From contig NC_071389.1 of assembly GCF_022682495.2 (NCBI RefSeq), positions 15,574,964 to 15,638,963 on the forward strand: DNA of 64,000 nucleotides, read 5' to 3'. The stretch's first letter is position 1. Each line of letters begins with the position of its first letter. Below the pieces are notes generated by a model. That model saw only the letters and a list, made by a program, of their open reading frames with translations, was not told the origin of the DNA and searched no databases. This DNA is from Desmodus rotundus. Taxonomy: Eukaryota > Chordata > Mammalia > Chiroptera > Phyllostomidae. The translations under genes were made by a program, and so were the position numbers. This document shows, piece after piece, positions 1-45,880 of the stretch.

Positions 1-3000
1 TGTGATTTTGGAAAATCACTGCAGTACCCAGGGCTCCCCTGTCTCCATCTTCCTTATCTTCTCTCAGAGATGTTCTGAGATAAAAAGCCGTGCAGAGCTT
101 GATCCACAGCTCCGTCAGAGTTTTTCAATACAAGTTTCCAGGTCAGGCAGCACCCCTAACTCTTATTTAAAAACAATAAACCATTAACATTTTAAAAAAC
201 AAACACAGTTTTCCAATGGAGCCCTGTCCAGGAAACCGGTTCGGTGAACCATGTCTGGCCATTTGTCACAGTGAACCTCATGCAGCAGGAGACCACGGCA
301 AGCATTCTCCAGCTGGCTGTGGCAGCAGAGTGTGGCATCTGTTTGGGGAAGGTGGAGGAGCCATTAGCTTTACCAGGGCCCTGATGTCTGCAGCCACCCA
401 TCCTGTCCCTCCAACAGTGTTTTCCTTGGAAAGCTGAGCACCGCTGCGTGTGGTGTGTCTGAGGCCAAGAGGCCTGTTAATTATTTGGAGATCCTAGGAA
501 AGCGCTGTGGGCATTGGCACTAGCTGTGCATTCATTCAACGGTTATTTGTTCCCACCTTCTCTGTGCTTGGCCTGGGGTTGGGTGCCGGGGTCTCTGGTC
601 AGAGTCAGACCCAGACACTGCCCCCTGGGCCTCCCAGATGTATGTAAGCACGGACGTATGAGGTAATGTGGGCAGTGCTATGACAGAGCCACCTGCATCA
701 AAGCAGAACAGGCTTGCAAAGAGGTCAGGTTTGCTTGGTGGCTCAGGAACATCTTGAGCAAAGACTCAACATTTGAGCCAAGGCCAGAACGATGAGTAAG
801 TATTTAGCAAGCCGGCTCAGAAAAGGAAGGCATTCGGGCATAGGAATTCACATCAGCAGACACTCGAGAGCTTTTGGGGAGCTGCTAGTGTCCCGATGTG
901 GGTAGAGCATCACATGCAGAGAGAGCAGTGGAGAGGTGGGGCCTGAGAGGCTGCCAAGGCAAAGACTGCAGGCACCCTGCATGCTACGCCCAGGACTTTG
1001 AACTTGGAGAAGAGGGGGCATTGACTGCTTTTAAAGAGGGGAATGACCTGGTTAGATCTGATCATTTTTTATTAATCAACCTCTACTAAGAGCATTCTAT
1101 TGGGTTCCAGGAATAGTTCCCAAAAATAGACCATTAGTCCTTCCAGAGGCTCCAAGAAACCTTTGCCTGGAAAAAGCCTCTGAACACAACTTTATGTGAC
1201 CCAGCAAATAGCCATTGTGGGAGGATTCAAGAAAAATTCCTACTGGAGGAAAAACAAAAAACCCAGACCTGATAGAAATGTAGAGGTCCTAAACCCTACA
1301 AAGAGTTCATGCAGCCAGGAGACCTCACCATACAAGACGACGTGGTTTTAAACAGTGTACCCTGGGGTAGTCGGGATATCGCTTTAATTAATCTTCCTAG
1401 AAACCCAGTGGCAGAACATTCCAGTTGCCACTGCTGCATAACAAATTACTCCAAAACGTAGTGGTTCAGAACACTCACTTTATTATGCTCACAGATGTGG
1501 TGAGTCAGGAATTCAGAAAGGAGACCACAGGGACAGCTTGTCTCTCCCCCACTGTGTATGGGCCCTCGGCTGGAAAGGCTGCAGGTGGAGGGGGACTTGA
1601 TGGCTGAACCCTTTTCATGCACATGTGTGGAATTGATGCTGGCTGTTGGCTAGGAGCTCAGACGGGCTGTCAGTCAGAAAACATACGCGCGGCCTCTCCA
1701 TATGTTCTGTCTTCGTGGGATACCTTGGGCTTCCCCGCAGTATAGTGGCCGGTTCCAAGAGACAGCGTTCCAAGAGACAGATGGTGGAAACTGCCAGTTT
1801 CTTAAGGTCTGGGCCTGAAACATAGCACATGATCCTTCTGCTCCGTTCTGTTGTTCCAGGTAAACACACAGGTCCACCCAGGTTCGAGGAGAGGAGCCCT
1901 GGGAGGAGTTCCTCCTGTGGGGTGGGATGTATGTAGCAGCCATCTTTGGGAAGTACACCCTGCCACTCAGCCACACTGGTTTCTTTGGAAGCCGAGAAAA
2001 ACATTTGTGTTGTTTCTTTACAGATTAAGAAGTCCCTGTGGATTACATCATCAAATTAAATGCAGCCATTAGTGTATGGCTGTGGGGATACTGCAGTAAT
2101 AGGCTACGCCTTGGGTGATTTTTTTCATTCCAAACATTCTTCCTAGAGTTTGTATTGCCCAGCCTGATCCATTTTTCTTTGCTAACATAAAATCACATTT
2201 TAAAAAAACCTTATCATCATGAATATAGCAGAATCAGGAGAGGACACACCACAGTCCAGCAGGGCAGGGTGGTGCCTGGCCAGGCAGGCCTTAGAGAGGA
2301 GGTTACAGGGGCTGAGGGTCCAGTCTCTGTAGAGACTGACACACACATGACCGATAGCTTTGCACAGGACAACGGTGCCAGGTAGTCCTGGATGTGGTCA
2401 CTGCAGATACCCGCACAGTGGGCTCAGTTTATTCAACTGACACATTTACCTTTAATGCCTCTGGGGGCCAGGCACTGAGAGATGTGAGTGAGCCACAGCC
2501 CCCTCGAAGGATCTCCCAGGGGGAGGGGACCCTGTACTCCCAATTCTTCTCTGGCACCTATGATGGGCTGGAAAGTGTTCTAAGCAGTGGAGGAAAGCCA
2601 GGAACAAAGCCAAGCTCTTCCCCCAGCAGCCGATGCTCTGGCAGGGCAGGACAGTAAACCGGGAAGCAGATCCATGTGCGGCATCCCTGGGATAAAAGCC
2701 CTGAAGAAAAACAAAGAGGGTAGGGAAGATCAAGGGGGTGTTAGTTCAGTGGAATGGTCCCATGTGCCAAGGCCTGGGGAGGGCACAGGCTTGGAGGCTT
2801 CAGGAGCAGTGTGCGGCTGGAGTGGAGGATGAGAGGCCAGGTAGGGGGAGAGGAAGCCAGGGCCAGGTAGCAGGCCTCGAGCCTGACGGGACCATGGGAG
2901 GGTTTTGAGCAGAGAAGTCGCATGATATGACTTGCATTTTTAAAGGTGGTAGCAGGAGAAGGTGAGAAGTGGGCAGAGTCTGGAAATAGTGAAGATAGAG

Positions 3001-3970
3001 CCACCAGAATTTGTGGCAGGACAGCGTGTGGGAGCAAGTCAGGGTTTGGGGCCATAGCTCTTTGGAGGAGGGGGTTGGCATTAACTGAGGTAGGAAGACT
3101 GTGGGAGGAGCAGGTTTGGAAGGAAGAGCTGAATTTGCTTTCAGACAAGTTGAATGTGAGATGCGCATGGAGCTCCATGTGGAAATGTAAGTGGGGAGTT
3201 GTCAGATAGGTGAGCCTGGGTTTGGGGACAAGGTCCTGGCTGAAGATTTAAATCCTGGAATCATCAGCCTGTGGAGGGTATTTAAGCTGTGAGGCCACAC
3301 AAAATCACTAAGGAATGGAGGAGGACAGAAAAGAGAAAGGGCACAAATCAGAGCCTTGGACACCCCAAGTCTTTAGAGGTCTAGAGATGAGGAAGAACCT
3401 GCAAAGGATGCTGCAAAGAAGCAGTCACGGAGTTAGAAGGGGGAGCAAGAGGAAGAGTGGTATCCTGAAGGCCAAGATCCAACAGAGAGCAAGCGTGATG
3501 CCCGATGCCCACTGCCCCCACCCTGACCCCTGCCTTCCCACTTCCACTCTCAGACGTTTCCTGAGCCCGGAGATGACTGATGCTGACTAGGGACCTGTTA
3601 TTAGGGAAGGACAGGAGCGAGTAAATTGATGATTCCTTCATGTGTGATAAGAATGACGCAGCACTTTTGCTACAGATGGGGGCAGACAAAGTGGGGGCAC
3701 CCACTCAGTTTGGCCCCGGAGGGGCTGGGGAACAGTTCCATGGAGAAGAGTCGGAGAGGGTGAGACTTCATGTGGACCACGGGGTGGAGACCACAACAGC
3801 TTCACAGGCACGGAGGCATTTGGGTGGGCTCTAGATTCCCGCAGAGAAAGTGGAACAGGAAGGCAATTCCTAGCAGTTTGTAGAAGTGTCACAGAGAATG
3901 GTGGGTGGCCCGTTTGGGTTAGGGTCCCTGGACTTTGGGATTGCTTGGAGATAAGAGGGGAAGAAGTGTG

Positions 3971-4160
3971 CCTGGCTCAGTGGATTGAGTGCCAGCCCGA
4001 GAACCGAAGGGTCACCAGTTCGATTCCCAGTTGGGGCGTGTGCCAGGTCCCCAGTAGGGGGACGTGTGGGAGGCAGCCACACATTGGTGTTTCTCTTCCT
4101 CTCTTTCTCCCTCCCTCCCCCTCTCTCTAAAGATAAATAAATAAAATCTTTTTTTTTTAA
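3971..4160 (+). mobile_element. VES SINE in MAN1C1 intron 2
   Basis: The tRNA-like head (CCTGGCTCAGTGGATTGAG, then the GGTTCGATTCC-like B box region), CT-rich middle and AAATAAAATCTTTT tail are those of bat VES SINEs. The head is truncated by about ten bases. AAGTGTG flanks both ends (3,964-3,970 and 4,162-4,168) as a short target-site duplication. Confidence 0.88.
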
Positions 4161-4956
4161 AAAGTGTGAGAGAGGCAGTGGGCACCTTTGACCTCAAGGA
4201 GGCAAAGCCCCACAGTTCAGGGTGGGAGTGGTAGGTACCTAAAAGAGAGACCAAGAAATTGCTATAGGAATTTTCTGGGCAGGAAGAGGTTGGCTGACTG
4301 GAATCAGGGAAGGCTGCCAAAGGGAGGCGGACTTTGAAGAATGTGTGGGCTTTGAGTATGCCCAGATGCACAGAGAAGCTTTCTTGGCAGAGGAGACCAT
4401 ACATGCAAAGGTATGGAGGCAGGAGCTTGCAATGTGTCCAGGAAGCAGAGCCTGATGGAAGCAGAGCCAGATCCTTTGGAGTCAGACCCAAAAAGTTTCA
4501 CCCCCTTATTACGTGGGTACTGGGAAGCCATTGCAGGTTCCTGAGCTGTGGCGGGACCTAGTGGGATCTGCTTTTAGGTAGGCAGGTCAGGCAGCAATGT
4601 ACAGGGTGAATTGGAAGAAAAGGGAAGGGGTCCTGGAGGTAGGAAGATGCCCAGACAGGTGTACACCCACAGCAGAGGTGGTGATGAGTTCAGCAGCAGA
4701 CACAGGTGGAACCCATGTGACCCTTTTCCTTGAAGTTGGGCCAAGGGTTTTGCAAATCGCAGTCTCATGACCACACCACCCTGCAGGGTGGGCAGAGGCT
4801 AGTATGCAGAAATGTCAAAACACTTCAGTGGCCCCAGAGGAATTTGTGTAGGGACTGCCTAGGGCCAGTTGGGAGCCAGGAGGACCACACTTCTATTTAT
4901 CAGCTTAACCTCATGTGTACTCCACATCCTGTGTACTTTCTACCCACTGCCCCCAT

Positions 4957-5095
4957 TTAACCCTCCCTGCAGCCTTATGAGGTAGGCCTTACCGTTGTCC
5001 CCACTTTGCAGATGAGGACCATGGCGCTCAGGGAGTGACACTGACTTGCCCCAGCACACAGCTAGTATGTGATGGAGCCGTTTTGGACCCATCTC
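4957..5095 (+). repeat. MIR fragment
   Basis: The order 'CCCACTTTGCAGATGAGGA', 'CTTGCCCCAGCACACAGCTAG' and then a degraded protein-like end is typical of MIR core and 3' sequence. Confidence 0.65.
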
Positions 5096-7404
5096 CCTGG
5101 CTAGGCCAGTGTCTCTAAGTTTACTAAGGGACCACAGAAATAACCAATGAACGGATTTGTCAAGTTCTGTGCTAGGCACATACAGATGTCTTTATCAGAT
5201 GTATCTGGGCTAAGCATGTACATGACACACGTATCTAGGCTCAGAAACCTGCAGTGGCTCCTCAGTACCCTCCTCCAGTGGTCCTAACTTCATTTACAGA
5301 TGAGAACTTTGGCACTTAGAGCAGACACGTTGCTGGCCCAAATTGGGGTTTGAACCCAGAGCATTGTTCTTTTAACACCTCACTGCCTCCTGCCGGGCAG
5401 GAAAGGGCACAGGGGTCCTCCGTGAACAGCAAGCATTCAGAGCTGGAGCTGAGGGAGGGGGCCAACCTGAAACCTACCCCAGGCTCAGGCCCAGTCCAAG
5501 CCGGCTGCCTGACTTTTGTGCCCTGTTGGCTCTTTGCATATGAATTATGGGCCTGCTTACTGAATGGGATGTATCTCTTCTCCTCGGAAAGCTGCCCAAG
5601 CCACCACAGGTGCAAACAGAGTTGAATTCGGGATAGAGCCTTCTCTGCTGCCCAGCCTGGCCTCTGGGCAACCTCTGGCCTGGAATGAAAGGTTTTTCAA
5701 TAAGTGCCTTGCTGGCCCGCAGCCCAGCTGTGTGGTAGGTGGGTATGAGGGAGAGAGATCAACCAAGAGATGGATTCAGGAACCTGAGAGCAGGGGCAGA
5801 ACCTTGCCAACAATCTCTTAGCAAGCTGCCTTCTCAGCCCGTGCCTCTGGGGGGTTGGGGAAGGAGAGCTGGTCATGAGGAGCCCTGGCTGCCCTCCCAG
5901 CCCAGCCAAGGCCCTGGGGACTCTGGGCGAAGGCTCAGCCTAGAGAAAGCAGGTCCCACGGGGTGAAAACACCAGGCAGCCCAGGGCAAGAATCAGAAAT
6001 CAGATACTCTGGGCCACCTCTCTCTCGGCCTTGAAGAATGGACAGGGCACAGTGTGGGTTTCGCTTCAAGCCTTCCCCACTAGATCAGCCTCCTGCCCCT
6101 GCAGGGGTGAGGCAGGGTCAGCAATCAGATCTGAACTTGTTTTCACAGGGAGCTGAAAGGCACCCTTGTCATGGAAAATACATCACACTTGCCTGGGGCT
6201 GGGGCTCCCCCCTTCCCTTGTTCTAAAGTCTAATCTCAGGCCATCCCAGCCCTAATCGGAGGCCCTCATAAAAATCAGGTTTAGGGCCCTGTGGTATAAC
6301 AGCTGGGGGTCTTGGCTTCAGAGCAGGCACTCTATGGCCTGACATGTCTTGGTTCTGTCCGTGTGTGGCACATCAGTGTCCCCATGCCTGAGCACCTCAA
6401 GAGGGTAAAGAGTTCCTCTGAGTCATGTTTTGCCTTTGACACCTGCAGAGGAAGCAGCTGGGATAGACCAGGAAAGGATCAACTTTATTTGGCTTTGGGT
6501 ATGTTTTCCTACAATATTCTTCAGCATGGGAGGCATTGACATTTCTAGAAATTCACTTCAACCCACAGATCGAAGCCCTCCCAGAACAGTGACTCTGGAT
6601 TGAGAAGCCTCTCATTTCCCTAGCCCTCCCCTCCTTCTGGAAATGGATTCTTTAACCTCCAGCCTTATCTTTCCCCCAATTTCATCCTGCTCTTCCTCCA
6701 GACATTTCCCAGACGGTGCCCTTTTTCAGACCTAGCCCTGACTGGTGAGGCGGTTAAGTGTCTGAGTTTCAGAAGGGTTCTCTCTTACAGAGCCACACAA
6801 GTGAACAGTTGGGGAAGCACTAATTAAGGAGATTAGGTGCTGATTTAGTGCAGCAGTGCCCACAAAGCTGTGCTTGAGACTCCGGTGGGGCTCAGAGCTG
6901 CCAGGAAGCTCTAGGGTTCCACAGAGGGAAGTGGGGCCTGCGATTCTCAGTGCTTTGAGCCACTTGCACAGAGGACATTGAAGGAACAATTACTTCTCAT
7001 AAGCTGCCCTCTGGTCCCTAAAGGAAATTACTGCTGCCTGCAGTGACACTAGTAGGTAGTTTTAAGAAGTAGATGGGAGGCAGCAGCCACCTCTTCCAGG
7101 AAGCCCTCCAGAAGACACCAGATTATCTTTTTTCCCTTCCTCCCTCAGTCTTCTACGCTTCAGTTCCTGTTTGTGCCACATAGGGAGCTCTTCCTCATCA
7201 CTCTTCTGTCCAGTTTCTGGTGTGGAAAACTCATTTTTGCACAGTTTTCTTAGCCTACTCCCAGGACAAGAGTTAAAGGCCCAGTGGCAGGGCCGGGCCT
7301 CAGAGCTCATGCTTGTGAACTCACTGTCTAGAGCAAAAGTAGCTATGAAAATCTTTGCTTTGTGCATGTGTGTGGTTTCTCTGCCCAAACTTTTTTACAT
7401 TCTT

Positions 7405-7860
7405 TTTTTAAAACAGAAATAAATTTCCTACGGATCGAATTATAAAAATAATTCATGAGCAAAGACATCAGAAAGCACCTGTAATCCCAGTCCTGGGAGC
7501 TAACCACTGAATCATGTCCTGCCAGACTTAGCTCTGTGCAGATACATCCACATTTGAGATACAATGAAGAAATTATACTGTGCTTTTAATTTTTTTCTTT
7601 TGCAATCTACTTTTAATTTCACAGATCCCGTAGATATGTCCCCAATAACAAACACAAGTGAGGTCTATCTCACTTGTGTGGATTGCCGCGTAGTATTTTA
7701 TTTTATATGTGAGCCACAATTTATATAACTAATCCCCTATTGTTGGGCCTGGAGTTTTTTTCCCCCCGACTTTTCCCCATTATATATGACGCTGCAATAA
7801 ATACCTTTCTAAATAGATATTTATGAGCATCTTTATGGGGTTTTTCTTAGAATGAAATAA
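7405..7860. repeat. L1-type LINE remnant (AT-rich)
   Basis: The run TAGTATTTTATTTTATATG, the CCCCTATTGTTGGGCC block and GCTGCAATAAATA follow the order seen in old mammalian L1 3' regions. No open reading frame remains. Confidence 0.55.
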
Positions 7861-8282
7861 AGAATGGAGCTGAAGAGCCTGGAGCACTGGCACATTTGTT
7901 AAGACTGTGTAAGCCACGTGCCAGTTCACCCCTACCCCAGCATCGCAGAAAAGCAGTGGGTGCCCAACTGGCACTGACGCTGGACCTGCTGGCAGATACG
8001 AGTGACCCCAGGTCTGGGGGGGGGTGCTCAGCCCATGAACTTGGTCTCCCCACGCCAGCCGCCTGCTCTTTATTGCCCTGAGGAGGAAGCAGCCCCAGGG
8101 GGAAACTGGGTCCTTGGCTCACCTTCAAAGGTTGGTGGGGCTGGAGCCTCCTTAGATTGTTCCTGGGCCAGCCTTGTCCCTGGAGCCTGCCCAGGCATTT
8201 AGAGGGGTCTGGGTGGCTTGTGTGGCTGGATGGAGGGGACAAGAATGAGCCTGGGTCACACCTTCAATCTTCTGTACTGCAG

Positions 8283-41344
<33,062 letters not shown>

Positions 41345-41975
41345 CCCTGTCTCCCTGCTGCCCCCGAGACCGCCACAGGGACACCTTGCCTTTTCAGGTT
41401 TGGGGACTGTTCTCAGAAGGATTGGGAACACAGGCCCCATTCCAGGCAGCTGTGCTGGACAAGCAACTTCTTTTCCTCTGTGAGGAGACAGGACTTGGGA
41501 CGCAGTGATGTCACGCCAGGCCCAGACATTCCGTTCTGCAGAGAATTTCTGTGAAAGCTGCTCAGCTGCCACTCCAGGGCCAAAGGACTGGAGGTTTGCA
41601 CATCGACCCCGTGCATTTGGTTCACTAAATTTTGTTTTGGGGGTATTTTTGTTTTTGCTTGATTTTGCCTTTTCTCTATAGTTGTGTTCTATCACAAATT
41701 ATAAATAGTTTTGAAAATCATGCTTTCAAAAACAGTCACCCTGATAAACTAAACCTTCAAGTGTTTGTACACATACAAAAGCTTTGACCTTATTTTCTAT
41801 ATTTTAAATGCCTCTTGCCCAACGTTCACTGTATGTTCAACTACATGTCACTTACCTTATGATTTGAAGGGGTCCCCTTTGATTTGGGCCTAAGTGTTAC
41901 GAATCACTAGTGCTATTTTCATTCTTGTAATGGGAAAATCTGTAAACCTACAATAAAAGAATTTCTTGAATAAGA
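41345..41975 (+). other. MAN1C1: MAN1C1 3' untranslated region
   Basis: AT-rich sequence of about 0.6 kb follows the stop codon and ends near an AATAAA signal. There is no repeat in it that I recognise. The exact cleavage site is inferred to lie 10-25 bases beyond the signal. Confidence 0.75.
41952..41957 (+). terminator. MAN1C1 poly(A) signal AATAAA
   Basis: A canonical AATAAA is found about 610 bases after the stop. It is the first sense-strand canonical signal after the MAN1C1 stop codon, which supports it as the main 3' end. Confidence 0.75.
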
Positions 41976-43089
41976 AATATGATCAGGCTTACTGCACATC
42001 AGTGACTACTGGGAAAATCACCGTAATGTTATCATCACAATAACCAACCAGCAGTTGGTTTAAGGTGCAATTTAATAAATGGCTCCGTCTTCTACCTTCC
42101 CTTAAATAGTGCCCAATATATGCAGGAAGGGTGAGGCCAGTCCTTTTAAAAGAGTGGGTATTTATACTTAGGCCACGGCTTGGAAGAGGCCCAGAGGGAA
42201 GCAGCAACTGACAGATCAGGCAGCCAATAAAGGCGGAGGTGAGCCCAGCCCCTGTGATTTCATCACAGGACCCGGTTCTGTGTCCATCTGTTCCATCACT
42301 CGGCAGACACCCAGTGAGTGCCTACCGGGGATCAGACGCTGGGTGGACGCCAGAGACGCTGTGAGTGAGGCAGTCCTAGTCCCTGCCCTCAGGGAGCAGA
42401 CGAGTCAAGGAGGGAGAAACAGACAGTAAAGTAAACCAACAGGTAAGAAGCATGACTGCAAGTTACATGAGAGGCTACAAAGAAGACCAAGGGGCTGGCG
42501 TGCTGATGGCCAGAACCTAGCTTAGGGGTCAAGGAGAGCCTCTCCGACCAGATAACCTTCAAGCTGAGACCTGGAAGATAAGAAGGAGCAGCGGGACAAG
42601 CACCCCACAAATCCACTCTCCCCTGTGACCTCTGAGGCTGCCTGTGAGGCCGCCAGCCTGCCCAACGAGAAATCCAGGTCCCAATATGGAGATGAGTGCT
42701 TTTCCTCCCCTCGCCCCTCCCCGCTCTGCAGCTGATCCGCACAGCTTCACAGGGTAGCTGGGAGCCCTTCCACACACTGAGCCACTTCATTCTGGCTGTT
42801 ATAAACTTGAGTAGCCTCTGGGGTGCTGGGGCCCTGGGCCAGGTGACCGCCCCTCTCTGGCCGTCTTTCCCATGAGGTTCCTGTCGGAGTAAGTGGGGTA
42901 GCGCTGGCGCCCCGGGTATGGGACGTGCTTCTTCCTCGTTCTGAGGAACGAGCACTCTGGTGTTTCTGGTGTGTTTCCTAAGCAGCAGTCAGAGCTGTCA
43001 GCGAACTGCCCCGGGGCAGGAGCCCCGCGTTTGGTGAGTAAGTCGCTGCCTGAGGCCAGCACCTCACTTTACTCTGCAAGTGTGGCTCT

Positions 43090-43440
43090 GCGACCCACCT
43101 GTGCCCATTAGAAAAGAAAGACAGACAGAAACACTCATCACACAAACATTGCAGAAAGGTTAGGAAATAAAGACAAACTTGAAGAAAGTCATTCACTGTC
43201 CAACCCTCCAGGATGAATACTGCGATATTTCCTTCTAGATCTTTTTCTACGAAGACAAAGAATATGATTTTTGCAAATACAGTATCGTACTGTGCCTCCT
43301 ATTTTATTATAATCTGCTCCTACACTAAACTCTGTGTTATGAACATCTTTGCATGTCAAAAATACACATTTACCTCCCTGCCGTTCCTGGTGCGTAGTAT
43401 TCCATTGTGCGCTGCATCCTGCTTTGTGGGCTGAGCCCCT
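43090..43440. repeat. L1-type LINE remnant (AT-rich)
   Basis: GCGTAGTATTCCATTGTGCG and TTATGAACATCTTTGCATGT are blocks of old L1 3' regions. It is non-coding. Confidence 0.5.
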
Positions 43441-45076
43441 GGTGCTGGGTGTTTGGGTTTCTATCAGTTTGGGGTCTTAGCTACAAATAGAAACCAAGTC
43501 TTTCTGACTGAAGCAAAAATAATAATAATAATTTATTGAAATGCCTTGGGATGGCTCATGAAATCTCAAGAGAGTGAACAGCCAGACCTCAAGAAGGACT
43601 AGGAAGGAAGAGGATTTGGCCTGGGATCCAGGCTGCAAGAGCAGGAGGCAGCCTCCTCAGGCACCACCACCAGCACAGGTGAGTCCAAGATCCTGCTGTT
43701 ACCCTTCAAGGACGTGAGCTTCCAGGTGGCCTTGCCCAAGTCATGAGCCCCCAGCCAAGGGAGGGCAGGGCATCTGGACTGGAGAAAAAAAATGAGGTTT
43801 GCTACCAAAATAACAGACCTGCCTGCTGGCTGGGCAAACCCAGCAGGACTGTCTACAGGTCTTTCAGCATTATAAAGAGAGTTAGGAGAGCATGCCTGGC
43901 CATTCCTTTTTCTCTCTCCTCCCTCTCCGTAGAGTCTGCTCCTAGAGCGTCTCCATGCCACCAAATCACTTCGAAGTTCCCTGAAGCCCCAGACCCCCCG
44001 CTGGACCCATGTCACTGTCCTCCTCTCCTCCCCAGCTTCTTGTCTTCTCATTGTTATCGCTGGGAGCAAGTTGTGAAAATGAATATTTTAAAATTCATCC
44101 TCCAGGAGGGCCCTTGCCGTTGAAGAAATATCATCCTTTAGGCAACTTAACTCCATTCCAGGGATAAGAATACGAAAGACCCAAGGCAGCCTGCGAGGAG
44201 AGAGGAATTTAAGGATGAGTCATCCTCAGTGAAGCAGAACCCAAGGCCTGGAAGCAGGTCCTAAGCAGACCCCTCCTTCCCAGCGGGGGGTCAGCGTGCT
44301 GCTAGGCTCATTTAAGCCTCATCTGTGTCCTCGCTGTGAATGGAACTGCCTTTTGCACCTGTTTTCTTCCTAGAACAGCTTAATGCTGGTTCTTTCCCAG
44401 GAAACTTTGCTAGCACCTGGCTCCAGGCACTGAGGCCTGCAGAGCATCCACCCCTGGAAAGAGCAGGACGCAGTCCTTTTCCAGATGCCTCCCTCTAAAT
44501 GACTGTGTGTTTGTTCAGACTGGCTCCATGCACCACATTGTGTCTTTGGCAAGTTACAAAGTTCAAAAGCCAAATGCATTGGAAAGAAAAGCAAAAGTAG
44601 AAAATCTGATTTCAGGGTAGCATCCCCGAGATCCAAAATGTGATTCTTAGGTCTGTTGCCTTTGCTTTGGGGAGGTGACTCTTTGTGGTCTGATAAGGTG
44701 CTAGAGATGAAAAATGCCCCCCACCCCAGCTCACATCCGGGGGTCTGTCCTCGAAAATACATTCATTGACCATGTGACGTGAGATGCTCAGCCCTCAATG
44801 ACTAACGCTTCATCACACACTGCTGGGGGGAGGGGTGCTGATGTTTCTTTCTTTCTTTTTTTTTTTTGTATCTAAAAATATGTTTGGCTTCCTATATTTG
44901 GGACAATATTTTGATCCCACCAGCCTGTCTCTTAAATCAGAGCTTCACAAACTTCTGCACCTGAACCACCTAGGGATCTTGTTAAAGTGCAGGTTCACAT
45001 TCAGTGTCTCTAGCGTGAAGCCTGTGATTCTGCATTTCTAACAGCCCCCAGGGGATGCTGATGCTACAGGTCCTAG

Positions 45077-45261
45077 TTTTCTAAAGATTTTATTTGCTCA
45101 CTTCTAGAGGGAAAGGGGAAGGGAGGGAGAGATTGCCTCTCACATGCCCTCAAGCTGGGACCTGACCCACAACCCAGGCATGTGCCCTGACTGGGAATTG
45201 AACCAGCGACCTTTTGGTTCCCAGGCCAACGCTCAACCTACTGAGCCACACCAGCCAGGGC
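45077..45261 (-). mobile_element. VES SINE in the intergenic region (reverse)
   Basis: The reverse complement starts GCCCTGGCTGGTGTGGCTCA, includes the B-box-like GGTTCAATTCCCAGTCAGGG and ends in an A/T-rich tail. No clear target duplication was found by eye. Confidence 0.88.
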
Positions 45262-45699
45262 AATCTGTGCTTTCCAATAGGGTAACTACATGTGGATGTT
45301 GAGCACTTAAAATGTGGCAAGTGTAACTGAGGAAGAAAATATTGATTTTGTTTCATTTTAATTAAATATCAATAGCCATGTGTAGTTACTGGTTGCTGTC
45401 TTGGACAGTGCAGTCGTAGGAAGCTGGTCCACTGACTCCCTGACCCTCCACCAACTGCATCATTACAAAAGTAATCTCAATATAACACGTATTGTTTGGG
45501 GACTCAGGGATTCCCTTGAACATACCTGGTTATTTTTATACTCCTCCCAGCCTCTGACTATATTCTGCAAAAGCCTCTGTCTTCTATTTTGTTTTGTCTT
45601 TTTCTCATTCACTGTTTACCTACAGATCACTGTTCATTAGGTCAGGCTGGACATGAGAAAGGCAGAGTGGCAGGACAGAAGAGGACAAGTGCAGGTTGA

Positions 45700-45880
45700 A
45701 GCCAAGGGGACCTGGGTTCAGGTCTACCCTGCCCTTTCCCTGGGCTGTGTGACCTTGGACAAGGCCCTTAACCCCTCAGAGCCTCTGCGTCTCCAGCTGC
45801 GGAAAGGGAGGGCAATTTCAAGGGTTCACGAGCTCCCCAGTGTAGAAACTCAGTACACATAGTGATGGTTGTTATTACGA
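45700..45880 (-). repeat. MIR copy
   Basis: GTGTGACCTTGGACAAGGCC, CTCAGAGCCTCTGCGTCTCC and ATGGTTGTTATTACGATTAC follow MIR order. Confidence 0.65.

Larger units (their letters stand above)
1..8282 (+). other. MAN1C1 intron 2 (3' part)
   Basis: No coding sequence or RNA gene is visible. The stretch holds degraded mammalian interspersed repeats of uncertain class (about 640-1,080, 1,400-2,080 and 2,780-3,400), one VES SINE (3,971-4,160), MIR fragments (4,957-5,095 and 5,275-5,360) and an L1-like AT-rich tract (7,405-7,860). The intron continues upstream of the window. Confidence 0.8.
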